NCBI GenBank assembly: GCA_013400975.1
Contig: WBMZ01003358.1
Span: 1-64,000, forward strand
Length of the DNA: 64,000 nucleotides
Source: Atrichornis clamosus
Taxonomy: Eukaryota; Chordata; Aves; Passeriformes; Menuridae
Direction: 5' to 3'
Shown here: piece by piece, positions 24,156-35,249 of the stretch
Layout of the letters: every line of letters starts with the position of its first letter
Numbering within the stretch: the stretch's first letter is position 1
Made by a program: the position numbers and the translations under genes
Notes under the pieces: generated by a model
Databases searched by the model: none
The model's input: the letters and a program-made list of their open reading frames with translations, nothing else
Told to the model about the DNA's origin: nothing

Positions 24156-27100
24156 TGTGCATATATGAGGTTATACCGCTAGTCTGATTCTCCTTCGTGT
24201 AACTCGAACCTTAGAGTCATAGAGGGAATATCAGGCATATTGAACTTAAATTGTGAGTTACAGGTATGATACATGTGCGTGTTAACTGTAGCCAACATTG
24301 GAAGTAGAGATGTTTGCACATGTGCATGCTTAGCTGCCCGGGCGTATATGTGTGTGCTTTTCTTGAAGCAATGTGGGTTTGCACAGTCCCACATGGGACT
24401 GCAACTTCTTTGCACTTTACTCTGTGTAAACTCACAGGAAGACAAGGTCTTTGTCCCAGAGTGTTTTAATGTCTATGTAGAAACAATGGCATGAAACAAA
24501 AAGAGGGAAGCAGAGAGGGAAAGGGACAATGAGGTCTCAAAGTTACGTGAGTCAACTCCACGTACAATGGAATTGACCTGAATCCTCTGAAAGGCTCCTC
24601 GGGTAAATAGCTTTGCTGTCCTGGTATGTGTCCGGGCAGCTGGTGCTTTTACACAGCTTTGATGGTCTGTCTATTCAGTTTTCATTCTGATGTGGAGGAT
24701 GTTGTTTGCATTGTAAGAGAAGCAAGCCTGGTTTTCAGGAGGGAAACAGGACTTCCACATTTCCATGCCACTGAAATGAGTTTGGGAAATAAAATAAAAC
24801 CTAGGACATACCGCGTTTTTCACAGCATGTCTGAGGACTATAACAGGAACTAATATTGGTGTTATCTGTCCTTCTGGAATTCTCTGCTTCTACAGTCCCA
24901 GCAGATTCAGAGAGGTATGTGGGCAGGGACTGTAAAGAGGATCTTCCTATGATTTAATTTATGTTCCTTGATAAATCAATAAAATTTAACTGCAGGTGAC
25001 AATCAGTCATCATCATTTATGTGCACCATCTGTCTTACATGCTAGCATAATTGTGTGAAAAAGTGGTTCCCAAAATACCTTTGTGATTAAAAATATTTTC
25101 ACATGAGCCTTTCTGGAGAAATGATTGGGAATATGCACAAGACTTCTAGAAGCCAACATCTGTCCAGAAATGGAGAAAACATTCATGCATTCATGACTGT
25201 TGTGAAAACTTGTGAAAAATCATATCTCTATATGATGAGTAAATAAACTGTAGCAGTAACTATCTCAAGCTCAGAGCTTCTTCATTAAAATTTTTAGGCT
25301 CCAGGAGAAAATGCACACCCTGCACCGTAATCAGGTTTTCCCTGACCAAATCATAGCAAACAGAAATCAAACTAATTGACATTCCTCTTCTTATTAAACG
25401 ACATGATACCTGAAGGTTTGCCTTGCAAACATTTTGAAAGCACTTCTTGAAAGAGGATGTTAAAATATGGTCACTACATGCAACAGTTGGTGAGAGCCCT
25501 TGCTTTGGCACAGAGCCCAAGTATCCTGGGTGGAAACCTTGCCACCTCTTCCCTCTGCTTGCCACCTTCAAGCTGTAGTGCCTCTCTGCCTGTGAGTGCA
25601 GCCATGGGGAGCGCAGTAAGGACTACAAGATACTTGTGAAATGGAGGAAGCACCACACAGTGGTGAAAAGTTTTTGTAATACACAGGGACTCCCCGTTGT
25701 TGTTTACAGGTGAAAAATATTCTGACCTGCTCAGCACAGATTCAGCTAAGTTCCTACTGACATTTCATCTGAGCGTTTCAGAGCACAAAATATACAAGTA
25801 TCTCATCTGCTATTTCTTCATTTGAACACTGCCAGTTGAATTTTCTATGCTTCTGTCTCCTCTCTTATTAAGGGTGCTATTTATAGCCTCTCTGGCTGCA
25901 TTCCACCTGAAGGTCAGACTGTTTACAAGGAATGAGGATATACTGTGTTTTTTAAATAGAGAACGCATTTTGTGATTCATTAAAAAAAAACTCCATCAAC
26001 TCTTTTCCCTACACAAGATAATAGACATACCTTACTTCTTATTCACAACAGGATCCTGACTGCAAATCCAACGCACTCCAGAGAGCAGAGATGGACAAAA
26101 AATTGGGAAAGTACAGTTAGGGTGTACACATGCATGCAGAAAAGTAAAGAACATCCAACTAATAAACACAAATAAAAAAAGATTAATTCAATGGCACTTC
26201 TCTCTCCATTCAATAGCCAGGGTTTGTGTTTGGCTTTTTTGTAGCAACTCCTGCTCTGCTGCTAAACAGCATATGAAGTCCTGAACAATTTCATACTCCA
26301 CAGATAGTACTACAGTTTCCATTATTTATTTTCCGGTCACAGAATTTTTTTACTATTTCCTCCATTAGAAGCAGGATTGGGTTAAAAGTTTTTGGGCTCT
26401 ACAAACCCAAACAGAAAAGGGAAATGGCAGATACTGTATAAAAGTGAAATGTTGGTTTATGTAAATATATTATTTATTGTATCTATTTTTTTCACCACGA
26501 AATTCCATATGTAATACAGAAGTACTTCATGTCCCGGTGAAATAAGAGTTCCTGAATATGACATCATATGGTTCTCTCTGTTACTTTTCATTTCTTCATC
26601 TTCTCCTCACCTCAATATAACAACTGGGAATATGTCATAAAGATAAGAACAAATCTCTCCATCCAAATGTTTAAAGACATAAACAAAGTAAATGAGACAT
26701 TTTAGAGCTTTGATAATGCAATATCATAAAAGCAGCATAAAAGCACATGGAATAGGCAGAAACTTACACGTGGACCCAGGTAGTTCACACCAATCAGCCA
26801 AGGGAGTTATTTTCGGCAATTAGGAAATTAGATGTCCTGAGAAAGAATTCTTATCCAGTGCATGGTATAAGAGGACAGTGTATGGCCAGTGAGCTGATTA
26901 TAGGCTCAGGCTTAATTGGAGAAATAAGGTCTTCAGCCTCTTCTCTCCTGTTAATTCCAGCCACTGCCACGTCACCTGTGATTGCAGCAGTACAGCCAGT
27001 CCCTGAAAAGCAACCTTTCAACAGCCATTGAAGCCTGAGCTCCTCCTTCCATTACTGAGATTACTGAAAAGTTAAGAAGCTAGGGAAAAGGAAAAAAAAG

Positions 27101-27329
27101 TTTTAAAAAAAATTGTTTACATTTAAGTGATTGGAAAGGAGTGTTGAGTACCTACCACTCTGTGAAGGCATCCAGGGAGTGGAGGTTGGAGCAGGAAGGC
27201 AGAGGGGGCTGGAGGGGGTTGTACTGCCCGGATGAGCTCTGCCCCAAGCACATGGCAAGGCTGGCAACTCCCTTCAGTCCATGAAGGAAGCATGCAAACC
27301 TTCCAGTATTTGAAGGAAACCTGAAAGAA
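24156..27329. other. Intergenic DNA with possible conserved blocks
   Basis: No gene was found. A perfect MEF2-type site, CTATTTATAG, is at 25877-25886 with a TEAD-like CATTCC about 12 bases later. The stretch 26745-27060 is repeat-free and dense in homeodomain-like TAAT/ATTA cores (CAATTAGGAAATTAG, GATTATAGG, CTTAATTGG), which makes it a candidate conserved non-coding element. Confidence 0.4.
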
Positions 27330-27635
27330 AAATGGAGACAGACTTTTTACAAGAGTGTGTAGTGACAGGACAAGGGAAAACAGCTTTAAACCAAGACAGA
27401 GTAGGTTTAGATTTGATATTAGGAAGAAATTCTTTACTGTGAGAGTGGTGAATCATGGGGACAAGTTGCCCAGAGAAGCTGTGGATGTCACAACCCTGAA
27501 AGTGCTCAAGGCTGGGTTGGATGGGACTGTGAGAAACCTGATCTAGTGGAAGGTATTTCTGCCCAAGCTAGGGGAGGTGGAACTAGGTGGTTTTTAAGGT
27601 TCCTTCCAATCCAAGCATTCTATGATTCTATGTAA
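27330..27635 (+). mobile_element. CR1 LINE 3' end, sense
   Basis: It contains GGAAGAAATTCTTTACTGTG, AGAGTGGTGAATCATGG, GCCCAGAGAAGCTGTGGATG, AAGGCTGGGTTGGATGGGAC, ATCTAGTGGAAGGT, GGTTCCTTCCAATCCAAGCA and the tail TTCTATGATTCTATG. The complete 3' terminus and octamer tail are present, and divergence is modest compared with the other CR1 copies. Confidence 0.95.
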
Positions 27636-28054
27636 AGAGAAGATGCAAAACCCACAGCTGAATTTGTTAATGTGCTGTGAACAGCTAGGAAGCTCATGTG
27701 GCTGAAGTCAGAGAATGAACCCTCTTGGCCCTGGAGTTGAGTTTACATGGGCCATCTTAAAATTCACTTGAGATGATAGAAAACCAAGGTTTTCAAAGAA
27801 CTCATCCCATTTCAGACTAAAAGTAGTTAAAGGCTGCAGGTGAACAACCAGTACAAGAAGTGAATAAACTGGGGTCTGCCCAACAGCTCCACTCACAGAT
27901 CAGTCTTTCAGCACAGCACAAGCATCTCTGCTACCGACACTGTTAGAACTACCAGAACTGACCCCTGTCTTGTTGTTATAATTGACTTGTTCACTGGAAG
28001 GAGCCACCAGATGCCAAGGAGGTGCTGAGAAAAAGACTGGCAGTTTGCACAGCT
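27636..28054. other. Intergenic DNA, no gene seen
   Basis: No coding or repeat signal was recognised between two CR1 fragments. Confidence 0.5.
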
Positions 28055-28146
28055 GTAAGGGAGATAAGGGTTATTATGAAGAGCATATTGGGCTAGAAGA
28101 ATGTTCAGCCTGACCTAATATGACCTTTTCCCTTCCTTATGTTACC
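28055..28146 (+). mobile_element. Old CR1-type 3' end (second subfamily), sense
   Basis: The segment TATTGGGCTAGAAGAATGTT, CAGCCTGACCTAATATGACC and TTCCTTATGTTA has the layout of the older CR1 subfamily whose 3' end reads GGGCTAGATGGACC..GGTCTGACCCAGTATGG..TTCTTATGTT. It is heavily diverged. Confidence 0.55.
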
Positions 28147-28429
28147 TTCTTCACTTCAGCACTGGAAGATTTCTCTATCTTACCAAGCGTAAGAGTTGAG
28201 ATCAGCTACCCTGTATTTCCTATGTAAAATCATCAGGTTCCAAGTGTCCCGGTGTTTGCCCATTTGAATCACCTCAGGCTGATCTTACCTTCTACTTTTC
28301 ATGTGTCCACACTGGAGCAATAGAAAATAGCCACCATCCTATGATTATCTACTTATCTACTTCTTTCAGACAAACTAGTTACAGAATTGAACACCTTCAG
28401 GACCTGGGCAGATCTGTATCCAGGTAAAG

Positions 28430-29545
28430 TCCATGTTAATGTATTGCATTTGTGTGTCCAGGTTTTGATAGAGTGGGGAGACCATGGGGGTGGCTTCTGT
28501 GAGAAAATGCAAGAAGCTTCCCTGCTGTCCAACAGAGCCAAAGCCAGCTGGCTCCAAAATGGACCCACCACTGACCAAGGCTGAACCCATCGGAGAAGAT
28601 AATAACATCTCTGTGACAGCATATTTAAGAAGGAAAAAAAGTTGTTGCACAGAGGTAATTGTGCTCACAGAAGAACAGAGTGAGAATATGCAAAAGAAGC
28701 AACTCTGCAAACACTCAGGTCAGTGCAGAAGGAGGTGCAGGAGTTGCTCCAGGTGCTGGAGCAGAGAGTTCCCTCCAGCTCCTGGTGAAGACCATGGTGA
28801 GGAAACTGTGCCCCTGCAGCTAAAGGAGGATCGTGGGTGTGTAGACATCCACTTGCAGCCAATGGAGGAGTTCCACACTGGAGCAAGGGGATGCCTGAGA
28901 GAAGGTTGTGACCCCATAGGAGGCCCTTGCTGGAGCAGGCTCGTGGCAGAGACCTGCAGGCCCATGGAGCCCATGCTGGGGCAGGTCTCCCGGTAGCACT
29001 TGTGATCCTGTGGAGGACCCACACTGGAGCAGGCTGTGCCTGAAGGACTGCACCCGGTGGAAAGGGGCCCACACGGGAGCAATTCCTGAAGAACTGTAAC
29101 CTGTGGGAAGGACTCAGGATGGAGAAGTTCATGAAGAGACTGTCTCCTATGGAAGGGACCCAATGCTGGAGCAGGGGAAGGACTCCTCTCCCCTCTTGAG
29201 CAGGAGCGGGGACAACGTGTGATGAGCTGACAATAATTCCCATTCCCTGTCTCCCTGCACCTCTGGGGAGAGTAGGTAGAGCCCAGGAAGGAGAGACAGG
29301 TGGGGGAAAGGCTGTTTCTTAAGATTTGTTTTACATTTCATTATCCTGCTTTGATTCTGATTGGTAGTAAATTCTATTATTTCCCCAAGTCAAATCTGTT
29401 TTGCTTTGATAGTATTTAATGAGTGTTCTCTTTCCTGATCCGTAGCTCAACTCTAATGCATTTTTTTGTATTCTCTCTCCACTGTCCAGTTGTGGAGGGG
29501 AGTGTTGGAGCAGCTTTGGTGAGTACCTGGCGTCCAGATAATTAG
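28430..29545 (+). mobile_element. Solo LTR of an ERVL-type endogenous retrovirus (songbird family)
   Basis: About 1.1 kb matches the layout of a large ERVL LTR family abundant in songbirds. It has a GGTGGCTTCTGTGAGAA block near 28490 and a promoter-like ACAGCATATTTAAGAAGG near 28617-28634. A run of degenerate GA-GCAGG/GGAGCAG units (TGGAGCAGG, ACACTGGAGCAGG) fills 28735-29180. GACAACGTGTGATGAGCTGA follows at about 29211, then a block reading TCTGATTGGTAGTAAATT where the usual AATAAA polyadenylation signal has become AGTAAA. The end block CTTTGGTGAGTACCTGGCG is near 29515. The final bases of the family terminus are missing and no internal viral gene or second LTR is visible, so it is a decayed solo LTR. 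Overlapping open frames on both strands are by-products of the repeats. Confidence 0.85.
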
Positions 29546-30689
29546 TGGTAATGCCTTGGTAATTATTTAATATAATTTATGCCCAATTTATTAATTTAAT
29601 TAATGCCCGGAGTATTTGCACATAGTTTTCATCAAACATTGCTTTATCGATTGCTTTAAGCCAATTGTACTACTGGTAGAGTGCTGTGGTTGGCAGTGCC
29701 AGCCCTCGTACTGGCCAGGGGGAGCCAGATGTTGTTGTTTCACATGGTAGCAGCCAAATTTCAGCAGTCTGAGGAGACTTTGTAAAGAGGAGAAGTTAGG
29801 GAAGGGAAACAGATGCTTTCACTGTTCACTCTCCATCGCTGTGTGCTCTGGTTTTGTATTTTCTGTTGGACAGTATCCATATTGCCAGCCCCAATGTCTC
29901 AGTCTCAGCTGGGAGCCAAGTCCCAAGAAATCATTACATCAGTTTGGGTGTACTAAAGGATTTCGTTTGGGTTTTTTAACACTACCTCTTGAACTGAGCA
30001 CGTGGCTACATGTCTGCTGATTTCTGAGTCTTTAAGTGCACACATGCAATGAAGTGCATTCCCCTGTAATGAAGTTTATTGTCCAGTAAACAAAACTATT
30101 CTTCAAAATATCTTTGTATTTTTTTAAAAAGTAACTGAAATTCTTAACTAATTCTGTGTAGATAGGTCCTAGGCTGCTAGCAAAGCATTCAGTAACATGA
30201 GATTTGTGCTATGTTTTTTAACAGGTGAAAATATTCTCTGTTCTGTAGGTAAGTTACATGGTTCTACAAGATTACAAATACTTCAATATACAAATAAAGG
30301 GGGAAAAAACCCACAAAACTTCTTTATAATACAGTATTTCACCAGAGCCCATTTATGGTCCTTTTTTAATTAAATGCCAGCCTCAGAATTTAATGTGAGA
30401 CTGGATACTGGTGTCTTCCCATGTGCAAAGACCAGGACATACTGTAGAACAGACTCGACCTTTCCAGTGCTGCTCTTTTCTTGTGCTTATGAAGCCTAAG
30501 TATGTTAAAAGCTGAAAACTAGCAATGTAAATTTCCTAAATGCCTTTAGAAAACCAAGAACTCAACCACTGCCAAGAGAAACATGACTTCCTGAAACTGG
30601 ACAGCATTGCTTGTGTTTCCTTTGAAGAAAAAAAAAGGAGGAAAAAAAGAGAGTGAGCCAAATGCCTGAAATATGTAAGACAGAGCAAT
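29546..30689. other. Intergenic DNA, no gene seen
   Basis: No exon was recognised. A T-rich and A-rich sequence without a clear repeat family follows the LTR. Confidence 0.5.
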
Positions 30690-30805
30690 ACAGGAGTTAA
30701 GGGGAAGCTGCATAGGAAGCAAAGCAAAGTCCAAAATAAAGAGCAGAAATGGAAAACTAAAAATAACAAACAGGAAAGTGTGACACAGCTGCAAGGGCTC
30801 TGGTG
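30690..30805 (+). repeat. Dispersed repeat, copy A (partner at 45500-45610)
   Basis: The core GCAAAGTCCAAAATAAAGAG, then GAAATGG, CAGGAAAGTG and GCTGCAAGGGCTC aligns in order with a segment at 45528-45605, with small indels. I do not recognise the family. A T-rich run (30829-30836) follows this copy and a T-rich region follows the partner. Confidence 0.7.
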
Positions 30806-32479
30806 CATTCTACCCCAGCATTGTACCTTTTTTTTCAGGAACATACTAATATTGTGTTTGGATTTCAATGACATTCCAAACCATTATTTGTTCTTCAAAA
30901 ATAGCCCTTTCTCTAGTGAGGAAGAAAGATATTTTCAAGTAATATTCATAGGATTTCAGTTGTTTCAGTTTATCAAACATTTTTACTAGGCTCTGTGTTT
31001 GTAAAGCAGAAAAACTACATTAATTTTGTCATTTGATGAAAAATTTGACTGTGTCTCCTTCAAATAGTGAAGATAAGCTCAAGCTTAATCAACTTTTTAC
31101 TTTATAGCTTTCAAAAGGAGGAAGGGAGATAACACATGAATCTGATGTACAGCCACTTTGGAAGCACAGTGGATGGAAGGGAATCAGGGAGGATCAGGAG
31201 CATCACGTACTAATAAAGTTAAGGAAATCTCTGCCTTTTTCTTCATCTAAACACGAGTTTATTTGTTTACACAGAGCATTTTGTGGGTCCAGGAAGGCAG
31301 CACAGGGAATATGGGGCTGCCAGGACTGTGGCTGGATCCCAGCCGGCGCCTGCATGCTCTCCAGGCGTGGGTGCAACACAACCACCTAACCATGACTGAG
31401 GTTCCCAACACGTGCACAGGGGTCACTGGCAGCTGCTGCAAAGGAGAGGGAAAGGATACTTCGCATTCAGAGGTCTTGCTGTATTAACATCTATTTGATT
31501 TTTAAACTCACCCATTCTGCAAAAATTAAGCCAAGCAGCTGAGTTTTGCTTGATCTCTGGCCACCCAGAAGAGCAAAAAAAAAGCCAGAACACACCAGTT
31601 GGTCAGCCCTAGTTTCCTTGTACACTCACAGACCCCAGTGGAAACCACATTAAGATGTGCCAAAGAGAAGATTGTGGTGTCTGTCAAGTTATCAGTCCAA
31701 TTTGTAGAATTCCTATTTTCAGCAGACACAACAAAAACAGGAAATATTTACCAATTTCACAGGTGTCAGGAAATATTTTCAAAGTGCTGCTGTGACCCGA
31801 CAGTCTATTTAAATAGATAGCAAGCAAGAAGTGATAATAAATTTAAAATTAGTACTTTGGTGTGTTTGCTCCAATATATATATCCTAGCAGATCAGAGCA
31901 CAAATTTATATTGTTAATCACATTATGGCGATTAGTCAGTAATAAATCTCACAATACTAGTGTGAATGTTTTATATAATGGAATCATATATAAGAATATG
32001 TTAAAGTGTTTTCACACAGCTGAAGTTGATAAGGCTGTTTTTCATGAAAAGTTAATCTACACTGAAAATGTGTTTATTACATAGCATTTGAATTGTGGGT
32101 GAAATACATTTGAACATATTTCAGGCTCCTCTCTTCTGTATATTTCAGATACCACTCTAAAACATTTGATTATATATTGTTTGCATTGCAGTGCTGTCTG
32201 CAAAATCCTATAATGCAGACTGTAATACAAACTGCATAACAACACCATCCTTATCAATGTCATCGCACGTTAAATAAAAAATAAATAATTTCATATATTA
32301 CTACCTAGTTTTGCAGCTGAGAAAGTAACGTCTACCTCCTAGGGATGACGCCTATTTGCCAGACATATTTATGCTGGAAATAGGGTACAACCCCACTAAA
32401 GACAAATCCAGATACTAGATGACAAGACCACATTCTGTGATGAACCATCTCACGACTTTTACTTCAGGGTAGTAGTGGA
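30806..32479. other. Intergenic DNA, no gene seen
   Basis: No gene or clear repeat was recognised. Confidence 0.5.
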
Positions 32480-32575
32480 CTTGCTAATGTTGATGCCTGT
32501 AGTTGGGTTAACAGTTGGTCTTTATTAAAGGTCTTTGTCAACCTAAACAATTCTATGATTCTGTGGTTCTTTGGT
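32480..32575 (+). mobile_element. CR1 3' end, sense
   Basis: The order is TTGATGCCTGTAG, TAAAGGTCTTTGTCAACCTA, AACAATTCTATGATTCTGTG. This is the terminal CR1 block plus octamer-like tail. The upstream part is too diverged to delimit. Confidence 0.85.
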
Positions 32576-34672
32576 CATTTCTATTATTTCTTATCCCAAT
32601 GTAGTACTGTTGTCACTGATAACAGCAGGTAGGTGTTTCAAAGGACAAAGGATAAAATTTGTTTATTTCCTGAATTTCATCTTGAAGTCTATTCTGTGTG
32701 CAGCAATCTGCCACTGGAGAAACTGAAGAAATGCAAAAGCATTTTATAAATTTAATGGGAAAGAGTAGAAATCATCCAAAATTATTTTCAAGGCATTTCT
32801 CTCCATTTTCTATTTTCTCCTGACTTTCCAGGTGTGGATTAACAGGTTACCCCTTCATGGAAAACGAAGCAGTGTCAAGGAGTTCCATGCTCTGCTCCAG
32901 GGCTAAATGGTCCCTGGCATGGTGGAGGCCAGGCCAGCAAGATAAGACTGCTCCCAAACCCCTCCTGTACTGGGATTGGCCAAGGAGCATCTGTTCCAAG
33001 TAGGCAACTAGGATCCAGCCACCTTGTTTTGGAGATGAAGGCTGTCGGAATGGTATGGACACAAATCTTTCTGGAAATGAACCAGCACTAAGCTTCAGAG
33101 ATGGTGAATGGTCCCCAGGAAATTTGCTGAAATAGATGCAGTCATTGTGAAACTCTTTCTGTGAATTTGGGAGCAAAACTCTGCCTAATCTGCATGCACA
33201 ATGGCTGTGCCATCACCAACAGTTGTACTCTGTCATTAATAGATAGACACAATAGACAGTGATGCTTTCAGTTGTTTTTTTTTATTGATCAATAATAATA
33301 TTATACTTTTTGAAACCAACTGGCTTATTAGATTTACATTCAAGAACTCATAATGTCATTTATGACACTGTTGCAAAATATTAATAATGTATGCCATATT
33401 TACTACATTCTTTAAATATTTATCATCAGTCTGCTGGAGGACCATGGGTTTGATCCTGCTCTCACTGAAATCAAGAAAAAATTATTTTGATATCAGTAGA
33501 TTAGAATCAATACATTTGCTTGTATATAGCCCAAGATAACATTGCTCACTCTCGGACCCTAACATTCAATACAGGTTAAATTGTGGTATTATGCTAGTTA
33601 GAGATTTATGTTTATATGTCTCCAATTATCATGGCAAGAGAACCTGCACTTCTGTCCTGATGTTTGGATGTCCACTGCTGTCATCATCCTCTTGAAGATC
33701 AGCACAATTCATCTCTGCTTTCCCAGGTGAAAGCATCCTGCTTCCACAGATGTTGGCATTGGATCATCTCTTTAAAGGTGTTAGAGTTTCTGTTGTTTCA
33801 TAGTTTTAAAAGCATGTTTTCAGATCCTGAACTGAACTCTGACTGCTGTTTCTTCTTTCACTGAAGTAATTGTCAAAGCTCACATTGATTTCAAAGGAAG
33901 TGTCAAAATCAAGCCACATTTCCAATGACAGTGCTCTGCGCAACAAGGCAGTTCCTAAACTCATTCAATCCAGGTTCCCTCTGACACAGTTGCTTCCATT
34001 TTCATTATCTGAGGATCCGGTTGTTTCCAGACATATTAGCAAACCCATCTCAGTGGTGATTTTTTACTTACATGTATATCATCCTGAATGAGGGACTGCC
34101 TGTTCCTGCCACACTCTAACACATGTAAGTTGTTCTCCTGGCTGAAATGGGACCACTTGCTCATGCAATTGAGAAACAAAGGACTGGGTACCGAAATACT
34201 GTAGTCAGTGGCTGCATGACCACTCGCTGAGGGTCTGAGTCTTCCCTATACTGGATCAAATAAACTCTCTGTGAGTTACATCTGGGCCATAGCCAGCAGT
34301 GAAGATGAGTACCTGCCATCCAGGTCCCTTTGCTGACCTCTCCCCACTCTTCCAGAAATGCAGACGTCACCCTAATGGCACCAGCTAGTTGGTTTATAGA
34401 AACATATATATTTAAATAATGGTAAGCAGCTTCTTTTGTTTCAGATCCCCTTCTACAAATCGGTAGAATTTACCAATCTGCTGTTTCTCTGTACAAAATT
34501 TAACTTTAGAAATCCACCTAAATACAATATATGTCTTCAGTATCTTGTCTAAGTTATTCACAATGTATAAACTGAAATGCTGGGTGTTTTCTCACCGAAG
34601 AGGGCATATTTAACTCTGAGGAATTGTCATCAAATTTTCAAAAACCAGAAAATTGCTGACAACTAATGTTGG
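32576..34672. other. Intergenic DNA downstream of ESM1, no gene seen
   Basis: A 109-codon minus-strand frame at 32847-33176 resembles nothing I know. Some of this stretch could belong to a longer ESM1 3' UTR if the polyadenylation signal at 34673 is not the one used; another TTTATT (AATAAA on the minus strand) is near 33280. Confidence 0.45.
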
Positions 34673-34678
34673 TTTATT
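34673..34678 (-). terminator. Candidate ESM1 polyadenylation signal
   Basis: TTTATT on the plus strand reads AATAAA on the minus strand, about 470 bases after the ESM1 stop codon. It is the first canonical signal downstream. Actual use cannot be judged from sequence. Confidence 0.45.
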
Positions 34679-35148
34679 TAATTTACACTGTTGTGCTCCT
34701 GTGTTGTTATTTTTACTGATATCCAGGGGTGTTGCTTTCTATCAGGAGTGTTGTTGATGTGTGTTTCTTTCATGCTGGCTCCACATCAATAGTATCACTC
34801 ACCCAAACTGTTCCCTTAACCGAGTGAGAGGTTTCCCCCTACTCAGGCTGCAAGAGTTGGCCTCTGGCATTATTCAAATGATCATGTTGGGTTTTCAGTA
34901 CTGCTATACATTCAAGAATCCACAATACATTTCTCTGTTCAAATACTTAACAAATATCAAAAATCATATGCACTGTACAGTCTATTTTTAAGTAAACATT
35001 TTTCTCATTAAACACAGGTCACAGTTGACCTTCAGAGATTACATTTTGATACGTTATAAATCTACTTTGTTCTTAAAGTGTGTTGTTGCATATTCAATAA
35101 TCTGTGAGAAATGCCTTCAGTTGAAAGTCTTACAAGTGTCAGTAAATA

Positions 35149-35249
35149 TCAGCGAGGATTTAGCCATTTCATTACTGGAGAGCGAATAGCTTTCTCTTTA
35201 ACAAATTCCTCTTTTACAGAATTTCCATCCCCTGATGCCATGTCATTCT
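35149..35249 (-). CDS. ESM1: ESM1 coding exon 3 and stop
   Basis: It encodes the tail ENDMASGDGNSVKEEF onward to SPVMKWLNPR and TGA. The acceptor TTTTTTTCAG|AGAATG preserves phase. A second AG two bases later would shift the frame and is rejected. Confidence 0.95.

Noticed and set aside
28353..29341. Several overlapping open frames up to 192 codons on both strands
   Set aside because: They lie inside the GC-rich repeated units of the solo LTR, which is non-coding; none resembles a retroviral protein.
32847..33176. A 109-codon minus-strand frame downstream of ESM1
   Set aside because: No family resemblance, and no splice sites linking it to ESM1.
33287..33300. AT-rich palindrome around TTATTGATCAATAA
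   Set aside because: Fourteen-base AT-rich palindromes are expected several times in a window of this size and composition.
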